The notes under the pieces: model-generated
Seen by the model: the letters and a program-made list of their open reading frames with translations, nothing else
Database searches by the model: none
What the model was told of the DNA's origin: nothing
Origin: JBBECE01 sp964574935
GTDB taxonomy: Bacteria; Pseudomonadota; Alphaproteobacteria; Rhizobiales; Devosiaceae
DNA: 64,000 nucleotides
NCBI GenBank assembly: GCA_964574935.1
Contig: CAZNOZ010000001.1
Coordinates: forward strand, 51,294-115,293
Reading direction: 5' to 3'
Program-made: the position numbers and the translations under genes
In this document: positions 1-9,276 of the stretch, in pieces
Layout: each line of letters starts with the position of its first letter
Position numbering within the stretch: position 1 is the stretch's first letter

Positions 1-32
1 GCAGGGGGTTGCGGCCGGGCCCCGGGCATACT

Positions 33-48
33 ATCGTCAATCGACGAT
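33..48 (+). promoter_or_regulatory. Candidate ArsR operator dyad
   Basis: ATCGTC at 33-38 and GACGAT at 43-48 form a perfect 6-bp inverted repeat with a 4-base spacer. The right arm runs into the ATG at 47. ArsR-family repressors commonly bind short dyads around their own promoter, so self-repression of this gene pair is inferred. No clear Shine-Dalgarno precedes the ATG, which would fit a leaderless or very short-leader transcript. Confidence 0.45.
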
Positions 49-388
49 GAACGATGAATCCGTATGGGACGTCGATCTGGCGGTCGCCCTCAGGGCGCTG
101 TCGCATCCCGCCCGACTGTCGATACTGAAATACCTGGCCGAGCATCAGGGCCAGTGTTGCTGCGACGTGGCGGGCTGTCTGCCTCTCGCGCAGTCGACGG
201 TTTCGCAGCATCTGAAGATCCTGCTCGAAGCCGGCCTGGTCACCCGACATGCCCAGGGCACGCGCAACCGCTACGCCCTCAGCGCCGAGCGGCTGGCGGT
301 GGTCCAGGGGGCGTTGGCCGATGTCCTCGGCGAGCTGGTGCCGGGCACGGCGGTGAGCGCCCGGCGCGCCCGGAAGGTGGCCTCATGA
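47..388 (+). CDS. ArsR-family HTH transcriptional regulator
   Basis: A 113-residue winged-helix DNA-binding protein. The ArsR fold is visible as ALRALSHPARLSILKYL (about 14-30), then the recognition region SQHLKILLEAGLVTR (53-67). Four cysteines lie in or just before the DNA-binding helices (three consecutive at 37-39 and one at 44, in QCCCDVAGCL). This resembles the cysteine site by which ArsR-type proteins sense thiophilic metals or metalloids, but the ligand is inferred. Its TGA overlaps the ATG of the ABC exporter (ATGA at 385-388), so the two are translationally coupled, and the exporter is the likely regulatory target. A dyad overlaps its start codon. Confidence 0.85.
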   Translation: MNDESVWDVDLAVALRALSHPARLSILKYLAEHQGQCCCDVAGCLPLAQSTVSQHLKILLEAGLVTRHAQGTRNRYALSAERLAVVQGALADVLGELVPGTAVSARRARKVAS

Positions 389-2304
389 GACGGGCGCCGA
401 TGCTCCGCGATCCGATTCCGACCGGCCAGACCGTCAGCGCCGACCAGGGCGCGACGTTTTCGACAATCCGGAATCTGTGGCCCTTCATGTGGCCGGCCGA
501 CCGCCCGGATCTCAAGCTCAGAGTGCTTATGGCGATTGCGGCGTTGCTCGCCGCCAAGGCCGCCTCGACTTTCGTCCCGTTCGCCTACAAGGGCATCGTG
601 GACGCCCTTGGCGTCAGCGCGACGGCCGAGACCGCGATCGTGCTCGGCCTGTCGCTGCCCTTCGTGCTGGCCATCGCATACGGCATCGGCTCCATGCTCG
701 ACTCCGGCTTCCAGCAACTCCGCGACGTCGCCTTCGCCTCGGTCGGCCAGCACGCCGTGCGCCGGCTTGCCTATCGTACATTCCGCCATCTGCACGCCCT
801 GTCGCTGCGCTACCACCTGCAGCGCCGCACCGGCGGGCTCAGCCGGGTGATCGAGCGCGGCACCAAGGGCATCGAGACAATCGTCCGGTTCACGATGCTC
901 AACACCGCCCCGACGATCGTCGAATTCGCCATCATCGCGGTGGTCTTTGGATGGATGTTCGGGGTGAGTTTCGTGGCGGTGTTGGTGGCGATGATCGCGG
1001 CCTATATCTGGTTCACGGTCCGCGCGTCGAACTGGCGGATCGGCATCCGCCGGGTGATGAACGAGTCAGACACCGACGCCCATTCCAAGGCGATCGACAG
1101 CCTTTTGAACTACGAAACAGTCAAGTATTTCGGCAACGAGCGCATGGAGGCCGAGCGCTTCGACGCGGCCATGGGCACTTACGAACACGCCGCGGTGCGC
1201 ATGTGGTCGTCGTTGGGGGCGCTGAATTTCGGTCAGGCGGCGATCTTCTGGACGGGCATGATCGTAATCGGACTGATGGCCATCGCCGGTGTGGTCGCCG
1301 GGCGCCTCACAGTCGGCGATTTCGTGCTCGTCAACGCCTTCATGATGCAAATCTACCGGCCCCTGAACATGATCGGCTTCGTCTATCGCGAAATCCGTCA
1401 GTCGCTCGCCGACATCGAGGCGATGTTCCTGCTTCTCGACCAGCAGCCCGAGATCGAGGACCGCCCGGACGCCAGGCCCATCGCCATCAAAGGGCCCGTG
1501 CTTCGCTTCGAGGACGTGCGCTTTCACTACGATCCGGATCGCTCGATCCTCAAAGGGGTGAGCTTCGAGGTGCCGGCCGGCAGGACGATCGCGGTGGTGG
1601 GGCCGTCCGGCGCCGGCAAATCGACGATCTCGCGGCTGATCTATCGCTTCTACGACGTCATCGGCGGTCGCATCACCATCGACGGACAGGATTTGCGCGA
1701 CGTCAGCCAGGACTCCCTACGCGCCGCCATCGGCATGGTCCCGCAGGACACGGTCCTGTTCAACGACACGATCGAATACAACATCCGCTACGGTCGTCCC
1801 GACGCCACCGACGAAGAGGTGCGCGAGGCGGCGCGCCTGGCACAGATCGCCGAGTTCGTGGAGAGTTTGCCGGACGGGTATCGGACCCATGTCGGCGAGC
1901 GCGGTCTGAAACTGAGCGGCGGCGAAAAGCAGCGGGTCGCGATCGCCCGCACCATCCTCAAGGGCCCGCCGATGCTGATCCTGGACGAGGCCACCTCGGC
2001 CCTCGACACGCACACCGAACGCGACATCCAGGCGGCGCTCGACGCGGTGGCCAGGGACCGGACGACGCTGGTCATCGCGCATCGTCTGTCGACGGTGATC
2101 CATGCCGATGAAATCGTGGTCCTGAGAGCCGGCGAGATCGTCGAGCGCGGCAACCACGACGACCTGCTGGCGCTCGACGGGCTCTACGCCCAGATGTGGG
2201 AGCGCCAGCGCGAGGCCGCCGAAGCCTCCGAGCGACTACGGCAGACCCGGGAGAGCGACACCGAGGGGTTCCTGGAGGAGATCGCCGCCCCCGCCGCCGA
2301 ATAG
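385..2304 (+). CDS. Atm1-type ABC exporter (fused membrane and ATPase domains)
   Basis: A 639-residue half-transporter. The reading frame is open further upstream, but the ATG at 385 overlaps the stop of the ArsR gene and gives the usual length. About six membrane segments lie at roughly 40-330. The nucleotide-binding domain follows, with Walker A GPSGAGKS at about 406, signature LSGGEKQR at about 510, Walker B MLILDEATSALD near 532, and the H-loop in VIAHRLSTV. The sequence resembles the Atm1/HMT1 group, whose members export glutathione- or sulfur-linked compounds and confer metal tolerance. Coupling to a cysteine-rich ArsR regulator favours a metal-stress role; the substrate is not visible. 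Confidence 0.85.
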   Translation: MRRAPMLRDPIPTGQTVSADQGATFSTIRNLWPFMWPADRPDLKLRVLMAIAALLAAKAASTFVPFAYKGIVDALGVSATAETAIVLGLSLPFVLAIAYGIGSMLDSGFQQLRDVAFASVGQHAVRRLAYRTFRHLHALSLRYHLQRRTGGLSRVIERGTKGIETIVRFTMLNTAPTIVEFAIIAVVFGWMFGVSFVAVLVAMIAAYIWFTVRASNWRIGIRRVMNESDTDAHSKAIDSLLNYETVKYFGNERMEAERFDAAMGTYEHAAVRMWSSLGALNFGQAAIFWTGMIVIGLMAIAGVVAGRLTVGDFVLVNAFMMQIYRPLNMIGFVYREIRQSLADIEAMFLLLDQQPEIEDRPDARPIAIKGPVLRFEDVRFHYDPDRSILKGVSFEVPAGRTIAVVGPSGAGKSTISRLIYRFYDVIGGRITIDGQDLRDVSQDSLRAAIGMVPQDTVLFNDTIEYNIRYGRPDATDEEVREAARLAQIAEFVESLPDGYRTHVGERGLKLSGGEKQRVAIARTILKGPPMLILDEATSALDTHTERDIQAALDAVARDRTTLVIAHRLSTVIHADEIVVLRAGEIVERGNHDDLLALDGLYAQMWERQREAAEASERLRQTRESDTEGFLEEIAAPAAE

Positions 2305-2354
2305 CGGGCCCGCGCCGGGCGACTGCGCCGCGTCCGCGCGGCAGGGGGATCGGG

Positions 2355-3020
2355 CTACTTCTCTGCGAAAAACATCTGGCGGCTGCGCAAAACCGCCGCT
2401 TCGCCGACAATGCGGGCGGCCAGGCCCCGCGCCATACCCTTGAGGTTGTCGCGCGTGTGTTCGCGCACTTCGTCGAATCCCTCGATGGCGGAAAAATCGC
2501 CGCTCGCCGCGTTATCACTGGCCTCGCGGTGATGGCGCGCGAATTCCTCGCGCAATTCGCCAACCAGGGAATTGGCGTTTGCCAGGTGCTGCGCATCGGC
2601 GACCCCGGGGTGCCGGGGCAGTTCGAGGGCGAGCGCGCCCTCTTCGTCGATGGGCAACAGAAGGGTGTTCCAGGCATCCATCGGGAACATCTCGAGGTCC
2701 GCGAGCAGGAAGTCGGCGTGCTCGCCCTGCCAGCAGGCGTAGGGGACCATGGCCCACGGCGCGACCTCGCGCGGCAGTCTCGCATTCCACCTCGCCACGA
2801 ACTGCTTCGACAGCTCGGCGAGGTGATCGGCCTGGGCCTGAACTTCGGACTGCGACTGGACGACATTCGTGGGGCCGTCCGGCGACGCGCCAAGACTGCG
2901 CAGGAAGTCGCCCACCGCCGAATCCTCCCAAAGCGACTTCGGGATGGCGCGCGTGACGCTGTCGGCGTCGGGGGTGGGTGCCGCCGCGGCCGCGGCCCGC
3001 TTTCCAAAAACGACCTTCAT
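2355..3020 (-). CDS. Conserved-looking protein of unknown function
   Basis: A 221-residue soluble protein I do not recognise. The frame extends upstream, but the ATG at 3020 is preceded by a good GTGAGGAA ribosome-binding site and starts MKVVFGKR. There is no signal peptide or membrane span. A lysine/alanine-rich N-terminus is followed by a mixed helical domain with several tryptophans (SLWED, RWNARL, PWAMV, CWQGEHADFLL). The C-terminal third is charged and helical. It is convergent with the ABC exporter and separated by 200 bp from the end of the RND gene, so it is probably its own unit. Codon use looks like its neighbours. Confidence 0.6.
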   Translation of the reverse strand: MKVVFGKRAAAAAAPTPDADSVTRAIPKSLWEDSAVGDFLRSLGASPDGPTNVVQSQSEVQAQADHLAELSKQFVARWNARLPREVAPWAMVPYACWQGEHADFLLADLEMFPMDAWNTLLLPIDEEGALALELPRHPGVADAQHLANANSLVGELREEFARHHREASDNAASGDFSAIEGFDEVREHTRDNLKGMARGLAARIVGEAAVLRSRQMFFAEK

Positions 3021-3220
3021 AGTATTCCTCACCGTCTGGTCCTTTGTGGCTGAGGAAGCCTCGCACCGGGTTAACGCCACCGCCCTGTCGCGTTTTCGGT
3101 TAACGCGCGATGTCGCAAGCGGCGCGGATTTTCGGCATCGGGGGTTGCCTTCGGGCGCGCGCCGGGAAAAGCCTTCGCCGAGGCGTGGGCGCTAGCGGAA
3201 ATCGGGGAACGTCGAGACGG

Positions 3221-6200
3221 CTATTCGGCGGCCTGCCGGGTCACCACGACCACGCCGTCTTCTTCCTCGACCTCGACAAGGCCGGTTCCGTTGATCTTGA
3301 CGTAATTGCCGGCGCTGTCGACCTCCGCCGGGATCGCCGCGGTGGGGGCGCTCTCCTCGGCCTGCGGCCGGACCACCAACCAGGCCAGAGCGCGGGCCGG
3401 GGCGCTGATGACCGTGCCGGCCATCGCCGGCAGCCCAGCCACTCCGGACCAGAGTGATTTGATGTTCTGCCAGATTACCGTCGGCGCCGTGATCATGACC
3501 GGCACCATGATCAGGGTCAGTGCGGTCGAGAAGAACAGGCCGGAGACCAGCGCCGAAGACAGATGCACGAACCAGGTGCCGGCAAGGCCGCCGACCACGA
3601 TCTCGCGGCGGATGAAGTCGAACTCGACATTGAGCGCCATCGGGATGACGCCCAGCGCCGTCAGCGAGGCGGTCAGCAACACCGGCCTGATGCGCTGGGA
3701 AATCGTAATCAGCATCGCCTTGATCGGCTCGACACCGTCGTCACGAGTGTAGTGATTGTAGGTGTCGATCAGGACGATGCCGTTCTTGACCACGATACCC
3801 GCCAGCGCCACGATCCCGAGCCCGGTCATGATCGCCGAAAAACTCATGCCGGTGATCAGCATCCCCAGCAGCACGCCCGCGGTCGACATGATCACCGTCG
3901 ACAGCGTCACCAGCACCTGCCAGAAGCTGTTGTATTCAAGCAGCAGCACCAGGAAGATGATGAACATCGCGGCCATCATGGCCTGGACGATGAAGGCGTT
4001 GGCGTCCCCGATCTGCTCTTCGGCGCCGCCGTAGACGATGCTCAACCCCTCGGGCCATTGCTGGGTGTTCTGCCACTCCTTCAATTGCTTGACCTTGTCG
4101 TCGGCCAACAGTCCCGGCTCGAGATTGGCGGCCACGGCCATCACGTAGGTGCCGTTGCGGTGCGTGATCGATGCGACCTTGGGCTGCGCGGTGCGCTCGA
4201 TGAAATTGGACACCGGCACCAGGCCGCCGGCGGTCGCGATGCGCATTGAATCGAGCGCCGAGAATGTGCGCTCGTCCTTGGGCAGCCGAACCCGGATATC
4301 GAGCTCGTCCGAGGCGTCGCTCGGCCGGTAGGTGCCGATCTTCACGCCGCTGGTGATGAGCTGCACGTAGGGGCTGAGTTCCCTCACCCCGATGCCGAAC
4401 TTCGCCGCCGAGGCGCGGTCGATGGTGATTTTCCAGTCGATGCCGGGGGAGGGGCGCCCGTCTTCCACGTCCACGGCGCCGCCGAGATCGTTCTCGATGT
4501 AGTTCCGCAGGTTCGCGACGGCGGGCGCCAGATCCTCGTAGGTGTCGCTTTCGACCCTGAGATTGATGTCCTTGCCCGCCGGCGGGCCGTTTTCGACCTC
4601 GGCGAGCTGCACCTCCAGGCCGGGAATGTCGCTCACCCGCTCGCGGATATCGGTGAAGATCTGGGCTGCCGGCACCCGGTTCTCCCAGGGATCGAGCTGC
4701 AATTGCAAGGTGCCGATGGTGTCCGGCGGACCACCGCCGAACCCGAAGCCGCTGCCGCCGCCGAAGGTCATGATCACGTCCTGCAGCCCGTCGACCTGCA
4801 AGATTCGACTTTCGACCTCTTCCATGAAGCCGAGGATTTCCGCCGGCGAGTAGTTGCCGCGCGCGACCACCGAGGCGGTGCCGTATTCCGGTTCCGACGC
4901 CGGGAACGCCTCGGTGCCGGTGGGATTGAGAGAGTAGGCGTAGAACACCGAGCCGATGATGGCGAAACCGAAGATCAGGGTGATGATCGGCCGGCGGATC
5001 AGCCGCGTCATCATCCGCACATACACGCCGGTCAGCCCGCGCACCTTGGCGGTGTCGAACTTGTCCGGATACATCACCACCTCGGCGGCCTCTTTTTCCT
5101 TCTCGTCCACCCGCCTGTGGGCGATCAGGGACCCGATCACCGGCATGAAGACGAGCGCCGAAAGCAACGACGCGGTCATCACTACGATGACGATGGTGGG
5201 CAGATAGCTCATGAACTTGCCGACAATGCCGGGCCAGAACAGGAGCGGAACGAAGGCGCCCAGCGTGGTCGCGGTCGCCGACACCACCGGCACGAACATC
5301 TTCTTGGCGGCGATGATGAATGCGTCGCGCCTGGAGATGCCCTCGGAGAGTTTTCGCTCGGCGTATTCGACGACAACGATCGGGTCGTCGACCAGCACGC
5401 CCACCGCCAGCACCAGACCGAACATGATCATCATGTTGATGGTCATGCCGAGCATCTGCGTGACCAGGAACGCGATCATGAACGAAATCGGGATCGACGC
5501 GCCGATCATCAGGGCCGGCCGCACACCGAGGATGGCCACACAGGTGATCATCACCAGCGCGATGGCGGTAAGCACCGCCGCCTCGAGCGATCGGTAGAGG
5601 GTTCGGGTGCTCTCGGACTGATCGAGCAGGAAACTGCGCTGGATGCCCGGCGGCCACGCGGCCGTGACCTCTTCGGTCACCTGCCGCACCTGCTCGGAGA
5701 CCTCGATGATGTTGGTGCCGAGGTTCTTGGTCACACCCAGTGTGATCGCGGGCTGGCCGTTGACGTGCGAGTACTGGGTCGCGTCCTTGAAGGTCCGGGT
5801 GATGGTCGCCACGTCGCCGAATGTGACGACCGTGTCGCCGTCGGTCTTCAGGGGCAGGTTGAACACCTCTTCGGCGGTCGTGATCAGCCCCGGAACTTCG
5901 ACGTTGAACGAGCCCTGGCCGGTGTCGAGCGTGCCCCCGGCGACCACCAGGTTGTTCTTGGCGACCGCGTCGAACAGCTGCGCGGCGGTGAGTCCGTAGG
6001 CTTCCAGCCGGGCCAGATCGATGCGCACCACGAGCATCTCGTCGCGGGAGCCGGAGATCGTTACGTCGTGGACGTCGTCGATGTCCTTGAGTGCGTCGCG
6101 CAGTTCCTTGGCACGCGTCACCAGCGTCCGTTCCGGCACGTCGCCATAAACGGCCACCGACAGGATCGGAAAGTCGTCGAATGAGATTTCGGTGACGGTC

Positions 6201-6580
6201 GCGTCACTGGCGTCCGCCGGCAGTTCACCGGATACCCCGTCGAGCTTTCCCCTGATGTCGGCGAGCGCCACATCCTTGTTGGTGTTGACGTCGAATTCGA
6301 GGAACACCGACACGTGCCCCGTGGTCGACACTGCGCTCAGGTTGTTGAGCCCGGTCAGGCCCGTGAGCCGATCTTCGATCGGCTTGGCGAGCAACCGCTC
6401 GGCGTCGCGCGGCGAGATGCCGGTCTGGCTGACCGAGACGTAGAAATACGGGATGTCGATCGAAGGGAAGCTCTCCTTCGGAAGCGAGACGTAGGCCCCG
6501 GCGCCCGCCAGCAGCAAAAGCGCCATGGCGGTCAGGACCAGGCGCGGACGCCGCAGCACGCGCTCGAGGAAACCCATCAT
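3221..6580 (-). CDS. RND-family efflux pump inner-membrane subunit
   Basis: A 1119-residue proton-driven transporter of the hydrophobe/amphiphile (AcrB-like) RND family. It has the duplicated plan: one N-terminal membrane helix, a large periplasmic loop, a block of membrane helices, then the same again. The proton-relay aspartate pair is present in the fourth helix (VGVLVDDPIVVVE). The tail after the last helix is longer than usual and acidic (about 60 residues ending VEEEDGVVVVTRQAAE). It overlaps the membrane-fusion gene by 4 bases (ATGA). The cargo cannot be read from sequence. No outer-membrane TolC-like gene is adjacent, so that partner must be encoded elsewhere. Confidence 0.93.
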   Translation of the reverse strand: MMGFLERVLRRPRLVLTAMALLLLAGAGAYVSLPKESFPSIDIPYFYVSVSQTGISPRDAERLLAKPIEDRLTGLTGLNNLSAVSTTGHVSVFLEFDVNTNKDVALADIRGKLDGVSGELPADASDATVTEISFDDFPILSVAVYGDVPERTLVTRAKELRDALKDIDDVHDVTISGSRDEMLVVRIDLARLEAYGLTAAQLFDAVAKNNLVVAGGTLDTGQGSFNVEVPGLITTAEEVFNLPLKTDGDTVVTFGDVATITRTFKDATQYSHVNGQPAITLGVTKNLGTNIIEVSEQVRQVTEEVTAAWPPGIQRSFLLDQSESTRTLYRSLEAAVLTAIALVMITCVAILGVRPALMIGASIPISFMIAFLVTQMLGMTINMMIMFGLVLAVGVLVDDPIVVVEYAERKLSEGISRRDAFIIAAKKMFVPVVSATATTLGAFVPLLFWPGIVGKFMSYLPTIVIVVMTASLLSALVFMPVIGSLIAHRRVDEKEKEAAEVVMYPDKFDTAKVRGLTGVYVRMMTRLIRRPIITLIFGFAIIGSVFYAYSLNPTGTEAFPASEPEYGTASVVARGNYSPAEILGFMEEVESRILQVDGLQDVIMTFGGGSGFGFGGGPPDTIGTLQLQLDPWENRVPAAQIFTDIRERVSDIPGLEVQLAEVENGPPAGKDINLRVESDTYEDLAPAVANLRNYIENDLGGAVDVEDGRPSPGIDWKITIDRASAAKFGIGVRELSPYVQLITSGVKIGTYRPSDASDELDIRVRLPKDERTFSALDSMRIATAGGLVPVSNFIERTAQPKVASITHRNGTYVMAVAANLEPGLLADDKVKQLKEWQNTQQWPEGLSIVYGGAEEQIGDANAFIVQAMMAAMFIIFLVLLLEYNSFWQVLVTLSTVIMSTAGVLLGMLITGMSFSAIMTGLGIVALAGIVVKNGIVLIDTYNHYTRDDGVEPIKAMLITISQRIRPVLLTASLTALGVIPMALNVEFDFIRREIVVGGLAGTWFVHLSSALVSGLFFSTALTLIMVPVMITAPTVIWQNIKSLWSGVAGLPAMAGTVISAPARALAWLVVRPQAEESAPTAAIPAEVDSAGNYVKINGTGLVEVEEEDGVVVVTRQAAE

Positions 6581-7785
6581 GATGTCGCGTCCCCGTCGGC
6601 GGCGCGGGCGTCGACCATCTGCCCCGCCTTGACGTATTCCTGTCCGAGCGTGATCACGTCCACCCTCGCCGGCAGTCCGAGCACCCAGACCCCTTGGCGC
6701 GTGTCCTGGGCGATCGTGACCGGATGGAACTGAACCTCTCCGTCGGCGACCGTTCGCACCCCGAGCGTGCCGTCGTCGTCCAGGGTGAGGACCGATTGCG
6801 GCACCAGATGCGCCATGGCAGTGCCCAGCCGCACCGTTGCCGAGGCGGTCAACCCGTCGCGGACGGTGCTGTTCGGATTGGCGAACTCGATTTCGAACGG
6901 GAAGGAACGGGTGCCGGGATCGGCGACCGCTGAAATGAAGGACACGGTCCCGTCGACGGTGTCGCCGGCGATGGTCGTGACGGAAGCGGGAAGCCCCGTG
7001 CGCGCCAGCCCGATCCGGGCCTCCGGAATGGCGCCGACAAACAGCATGGGATCGAGCGCGACCACGGTCGCGCAGGTTCCGCCGACACCGATGACGTCCC
7101 CGACATCGGCGATCGGATCCTGGACGATGCCGGCTGTCTCGGCCCGGATTTCGGTGCGGGCGAGCTCGTTCTGGGCTTCCTCAAGCGCCGCCTTGGCGGC
7201 CGCGAGCGCCACCGCAAAGGCGCGGCCCGAATTAGCGGCGGCGACCCCCCGCTCACGCAGCGTCTGGTTGGAGTCGAAATCCTGCTGGGCCTGGGCGAGG
7301 GCCGCTTCGGCCTGCGCCACGCGCAGCTGCCGGGAGCCCTGGTCGAGCGCGCACAACAGGTCGCCGGGCTCAACCCGGTCGCCCTTGTTCACCGGCCGGC
7401 TTTCGAGGGTGCCGGCGGTCTGGGCGCGGGCGGTGATCGAGGCGCTGGACTTGGTGCGCCCGCGAAGGGTGACCTCGAGCGGCATCGCTTCGGCGACGAA
7501 GGTGTGAATGCGCACCGAGCGCAGTTCTTCAGGTTGCGCCGTCGCGGCCGCTTCCGCCGGTGCCGTCCCGGCGACTTCGGCGGTTTCCTGGTCGGGGGAC
7601 GCCAGGCCGAACTCGACCATCAAATCCTGCAATCGCTCGTTGTCGCCCAGCCCCAGGGCTTCGAGCACCGTCTTTTCGCCTTCGCCTTCGCCCTGGCCGC
7701 CCTGGACCAGGATGCCGGAGGCCATCCACAGGCCGATCACGACGATGATCAGCAGGGCTATTGCGTATGAAAGGAACGCGCGCAT
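6577..7785 (-). CDS. RND efflux periplasmic adaptor (membrane fusion protein)
   Basis: A 402-residue HlyD/AcrA-type adaptor that joins the RND pump to an outer-membrane channel. One N-terminal membrane anchor (about 5-27) is followed by an acidic linker. Then come a lipoyl-like half (SASITARAQTAGTLES), a helical hairpin rich in alanine and glutamine (about 145-215), the second lipoyl half (IRAETAGIVQDPIADVGD), and a beta-barrel domain. It lies 17 bases downstream of padR and overlaps the pump gene by 4 bases, so the three genes form one operon. Confidence 0.9.
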   Translation of the reverse strand: MRAFLSYAIALLIIVVIGLWMASGILVQGGQGEGEGEKTVLEALGLGDNERLQDLMVEFGLASPDQETAEVAGTAPAEAAATAQPEELRSVRIHTFVAEAMPLEVTLRGRTKSSASITARAQTAGTLESRPVNKGDRVEPGDLLCALDQGSRQLRVAQAEAALAQAQQDFDSNQTLRERGVAAANSGRAFAVALAAAKAALEEAQNELARTEIRAETAGIVQDPIADVGDVIGVGGTCATVVALDPMLFVGAIPEARIGLARTGLPASVTTIAGDTVDGTVSFISAVADPGTRSFPFEIEFANPNSTVRDGLTASATVRLGTAMAHLVPQSVLTLDDDGTLGVRTVADGEVQFHPVTIAQDTRQGVWVLGLPARVDVITLGQEYVKAGQMVDARAADGDATS

Positions 7786-7802
7786 TGAGGTTTCGGTCTC
7801 TG

Positions 7803-8345
7803 CTACTGGGCGGCCTGCGCCGCTTCCGGCTGCGCCAGGGCGACGAGTTCGTCTTTGTGTTCAATGAGATACTTGCGGTGTTGCCGAAGCGAGGCCAGGC
7901 CGTAGTCCAAAATCCAGCGCTCGGTGGGCTTCAGGTCCCGCTCTTCGAGCTCCTCCAAATTCGAGACATGCGCCTCGACCGCGCAGATGCGCTCTGCGAT
8001 GCGTTTTTCAACCAGCGCCGCAGGCAATTCGGACGCGAAACGCGCGAACAACAGGAATTCGCAGCGATAGCTGTCATCCACCAGGGGCTCGAACAGCGAG
8101 TCCAGAAGCACCCGGCGGCCCGTTTCGGTGATCGAATAGACCTTGCGCGCAGGCCGCCCCTTCTGCTCCTCGACGCGACTGGTGACGAGCCCGTCCTGCT
8201 CCAGCTTGGCGAGCGCCGGATAGATCGAGCCGTAGCTCGCCTCGACGAAATAGGCGTACTCGCCTTCCGTCGACTGCTTGCGAATGTCGTATCCGGTGGT
8301 CTCGCCATCGAACAGAATGGCGAGGCAAATGGTGCGCACGTTCAA
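7803..8345 (-). CDS. PadR-family transcriptional regulator
   Basis: A 180-residue repressor with the PadR winged helix at the N-terminus (NVRTICLAILFDGETTGYDI, then GSIYPALAKLEQDGLV) and a helical dimerisation tail. I place the start at the TTG at 8345 because GGGAGGG lies 8 bases before it and the protein then begins exactly where PadR proteins normally do; an upstream in-frame start would add about 21 unrelated residues. It is the first gene of the efflux operon and probably controls it. An AT-rich promoter and a long dyad lie directly upstream. Confidence 0.85.
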   Translation of the reverse strand: MNVRTICLAILFDGETTGYDIRKQSTEGEYAYFVEASYGSIYPALAKLEQDGLVTSRVEEQKGRPARKVYSITETGRRVLLDSLFEPLVDDSYRCEFLLFARFASELPAALVEKRIAERICAVEAHVSNLEELEERDLKPTERWILDYGLASLRQHRKYLIEHKDELVALAQPEAAQAAQ

Positions 8346-8364
8346 GGGGCGACCCTCCCTCAGG

Positions 8365-8419
8365 ATATATCGGGCGTATATATATAGCGCGGATACGTTT
8401 GCAAGCACGTGCCTGCAAA
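8365..8419 (-). promoter_or_regulatory. Promoter and operator of the padR efflux operon
   Basis: A near-perfect 22-bp palindrome spans 8398-8419: arms TTTGCA and TGCAAA flank GCACGTGC with a single mismatched pair. Its outer TTGCAA can serve as a minus-strand -35 box (8399-8404). A TATATATATA run at 8377-8386 supplies a -10 with about 16 bases between. A second AT tract sits at 8365-8370. A dyad over the -35 of an operon led by its own repressor suggests autorepression; which protein binds is inferred. Confidence 0.5.
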
Positions 8420-8464
8420 TGAGTTATGCGCGGCATGCATATCGGCGCGGGCGGTTAAGGGGAG

Positions 8465-9268
8465 CTAAATCAGGTCGCGCATCCGTGTCGCGCAGCGGGC
8501 GGCGAGGTCTGCATCGGAGGCGGCGACGAACATCGGATTGAGGAAGGACCGCTCCGGCCGACCGTAGCGCATGGGGGCGCCGTCGATGTCGATCACCGTT
8601 CCGCCGGCGGCCTCCAGGACCGCCTGGCCGGCGGCCGTGTCCCATTCGCAGGTCGGCCCGAATCTCGGATAGAGGCGCGCCCGACCCGAGGCGAGCAAAC
8701 AGAACTTGAGCGACGAACCGACCGAGACGTCTTCGGCGATCCCGAGATCCTCGATGAGCGTCTTGAGGGCCGCGTGACCGTGCGACCGGCTGGCGACCAC
8801 GTTGACGGGGCCCGAGGTGGCGACCTGGATACGCCGCCGCTCGCCCGCCGACATGTCGGCTATCTCTTGCGTGAAGGCGCCGGCCGCGTCGCCGGCATAA
8901 AGAGTGCCCAGGGCCGGCGCCAGCACCACGCCGGAAACCGGTTTTCCCGCCTCCACCAGCGCGATGTTGACCGTGAATTCGCCGTTTCGGTGCACGAACT
9001 CCTTGGTGCCGTCCAATGGATCGACGAGGAAGAACCGGTCCCCGAGCTCCGGCACGACGCCCGACTGCACGGCCTCTTCGGCCACGATCGGCACTCCGAG
9101 CGGCGCCAGCGCGTCCACGATGATCGCCTCGGACCGCTTGTCGGCTTCGGTGACCGGGGAGCCGTCGGCCTTTTGGGTGGCCGTGAATTCGGTGGCGTAG
9201 ACCTCAGAGACGGCTTCACCCGCCGTCAGCGCCGCGGCCACCATGGCTTCGAGGATTTCGCCCGACAT
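8465..9268 (-). CDS. cysQ: 3'(2'),5'-bisphosphate nucleotidase CysQ
   Basis: A 267-residue magnesium-dependent phosphatase of the inositol-monophosphatase fold. It removes the 3' phosphate from PAP/PAPS, the by-product of sulfate activation and of sulfotransferases. Metal-binding motifs are visible: the EE pair in VAEEAVQSG, then DPLDGTKEF, and EWDTAAGQAVLEAAGG near the C-terminus. A TTG four codons upstream is possible, but the ATG at 9268 has AGGGGACAG before it. It begins 9 bases after the nadC stop, so the two are cotranscribed. A sulfotransferase gene at 41.2 kb would produce its substrate. Confidence 0.9.
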   Translation of the reverse strand: MSGEILEAMVAAALTAGEAVSEVYATEFTATQKADGSPVTEADKRSEAIIVDALAPLGVPIVAEEAVQSGVVPELGDRFFLVDPLDGTKEFVHRNGEFTVNIALVEAGKPVSGVVLAPALGTLYAGDAAGAFTQEIADMSAGERRRIQVATSGPVNVVASRSHGHAALKTLIEDLGIAEDVSVGSSLKFCLLASGRARLYPRFGPTCEWDTAAGQAVLEAAGGTVIDIDGAPMRYGRPERSFLNPMFVAASDADLAARCATRMRDLI

Positions 9269-9276
9269 CTGTCCCC

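Noticed and set aside
4703..6184. Long plus-strand open frame opposite the RND gene
   Set aside because: It is the reverse-strand shadow of a high-GC coding sequence; its translation is rich in histidine, arginine and aspartate with no domain.
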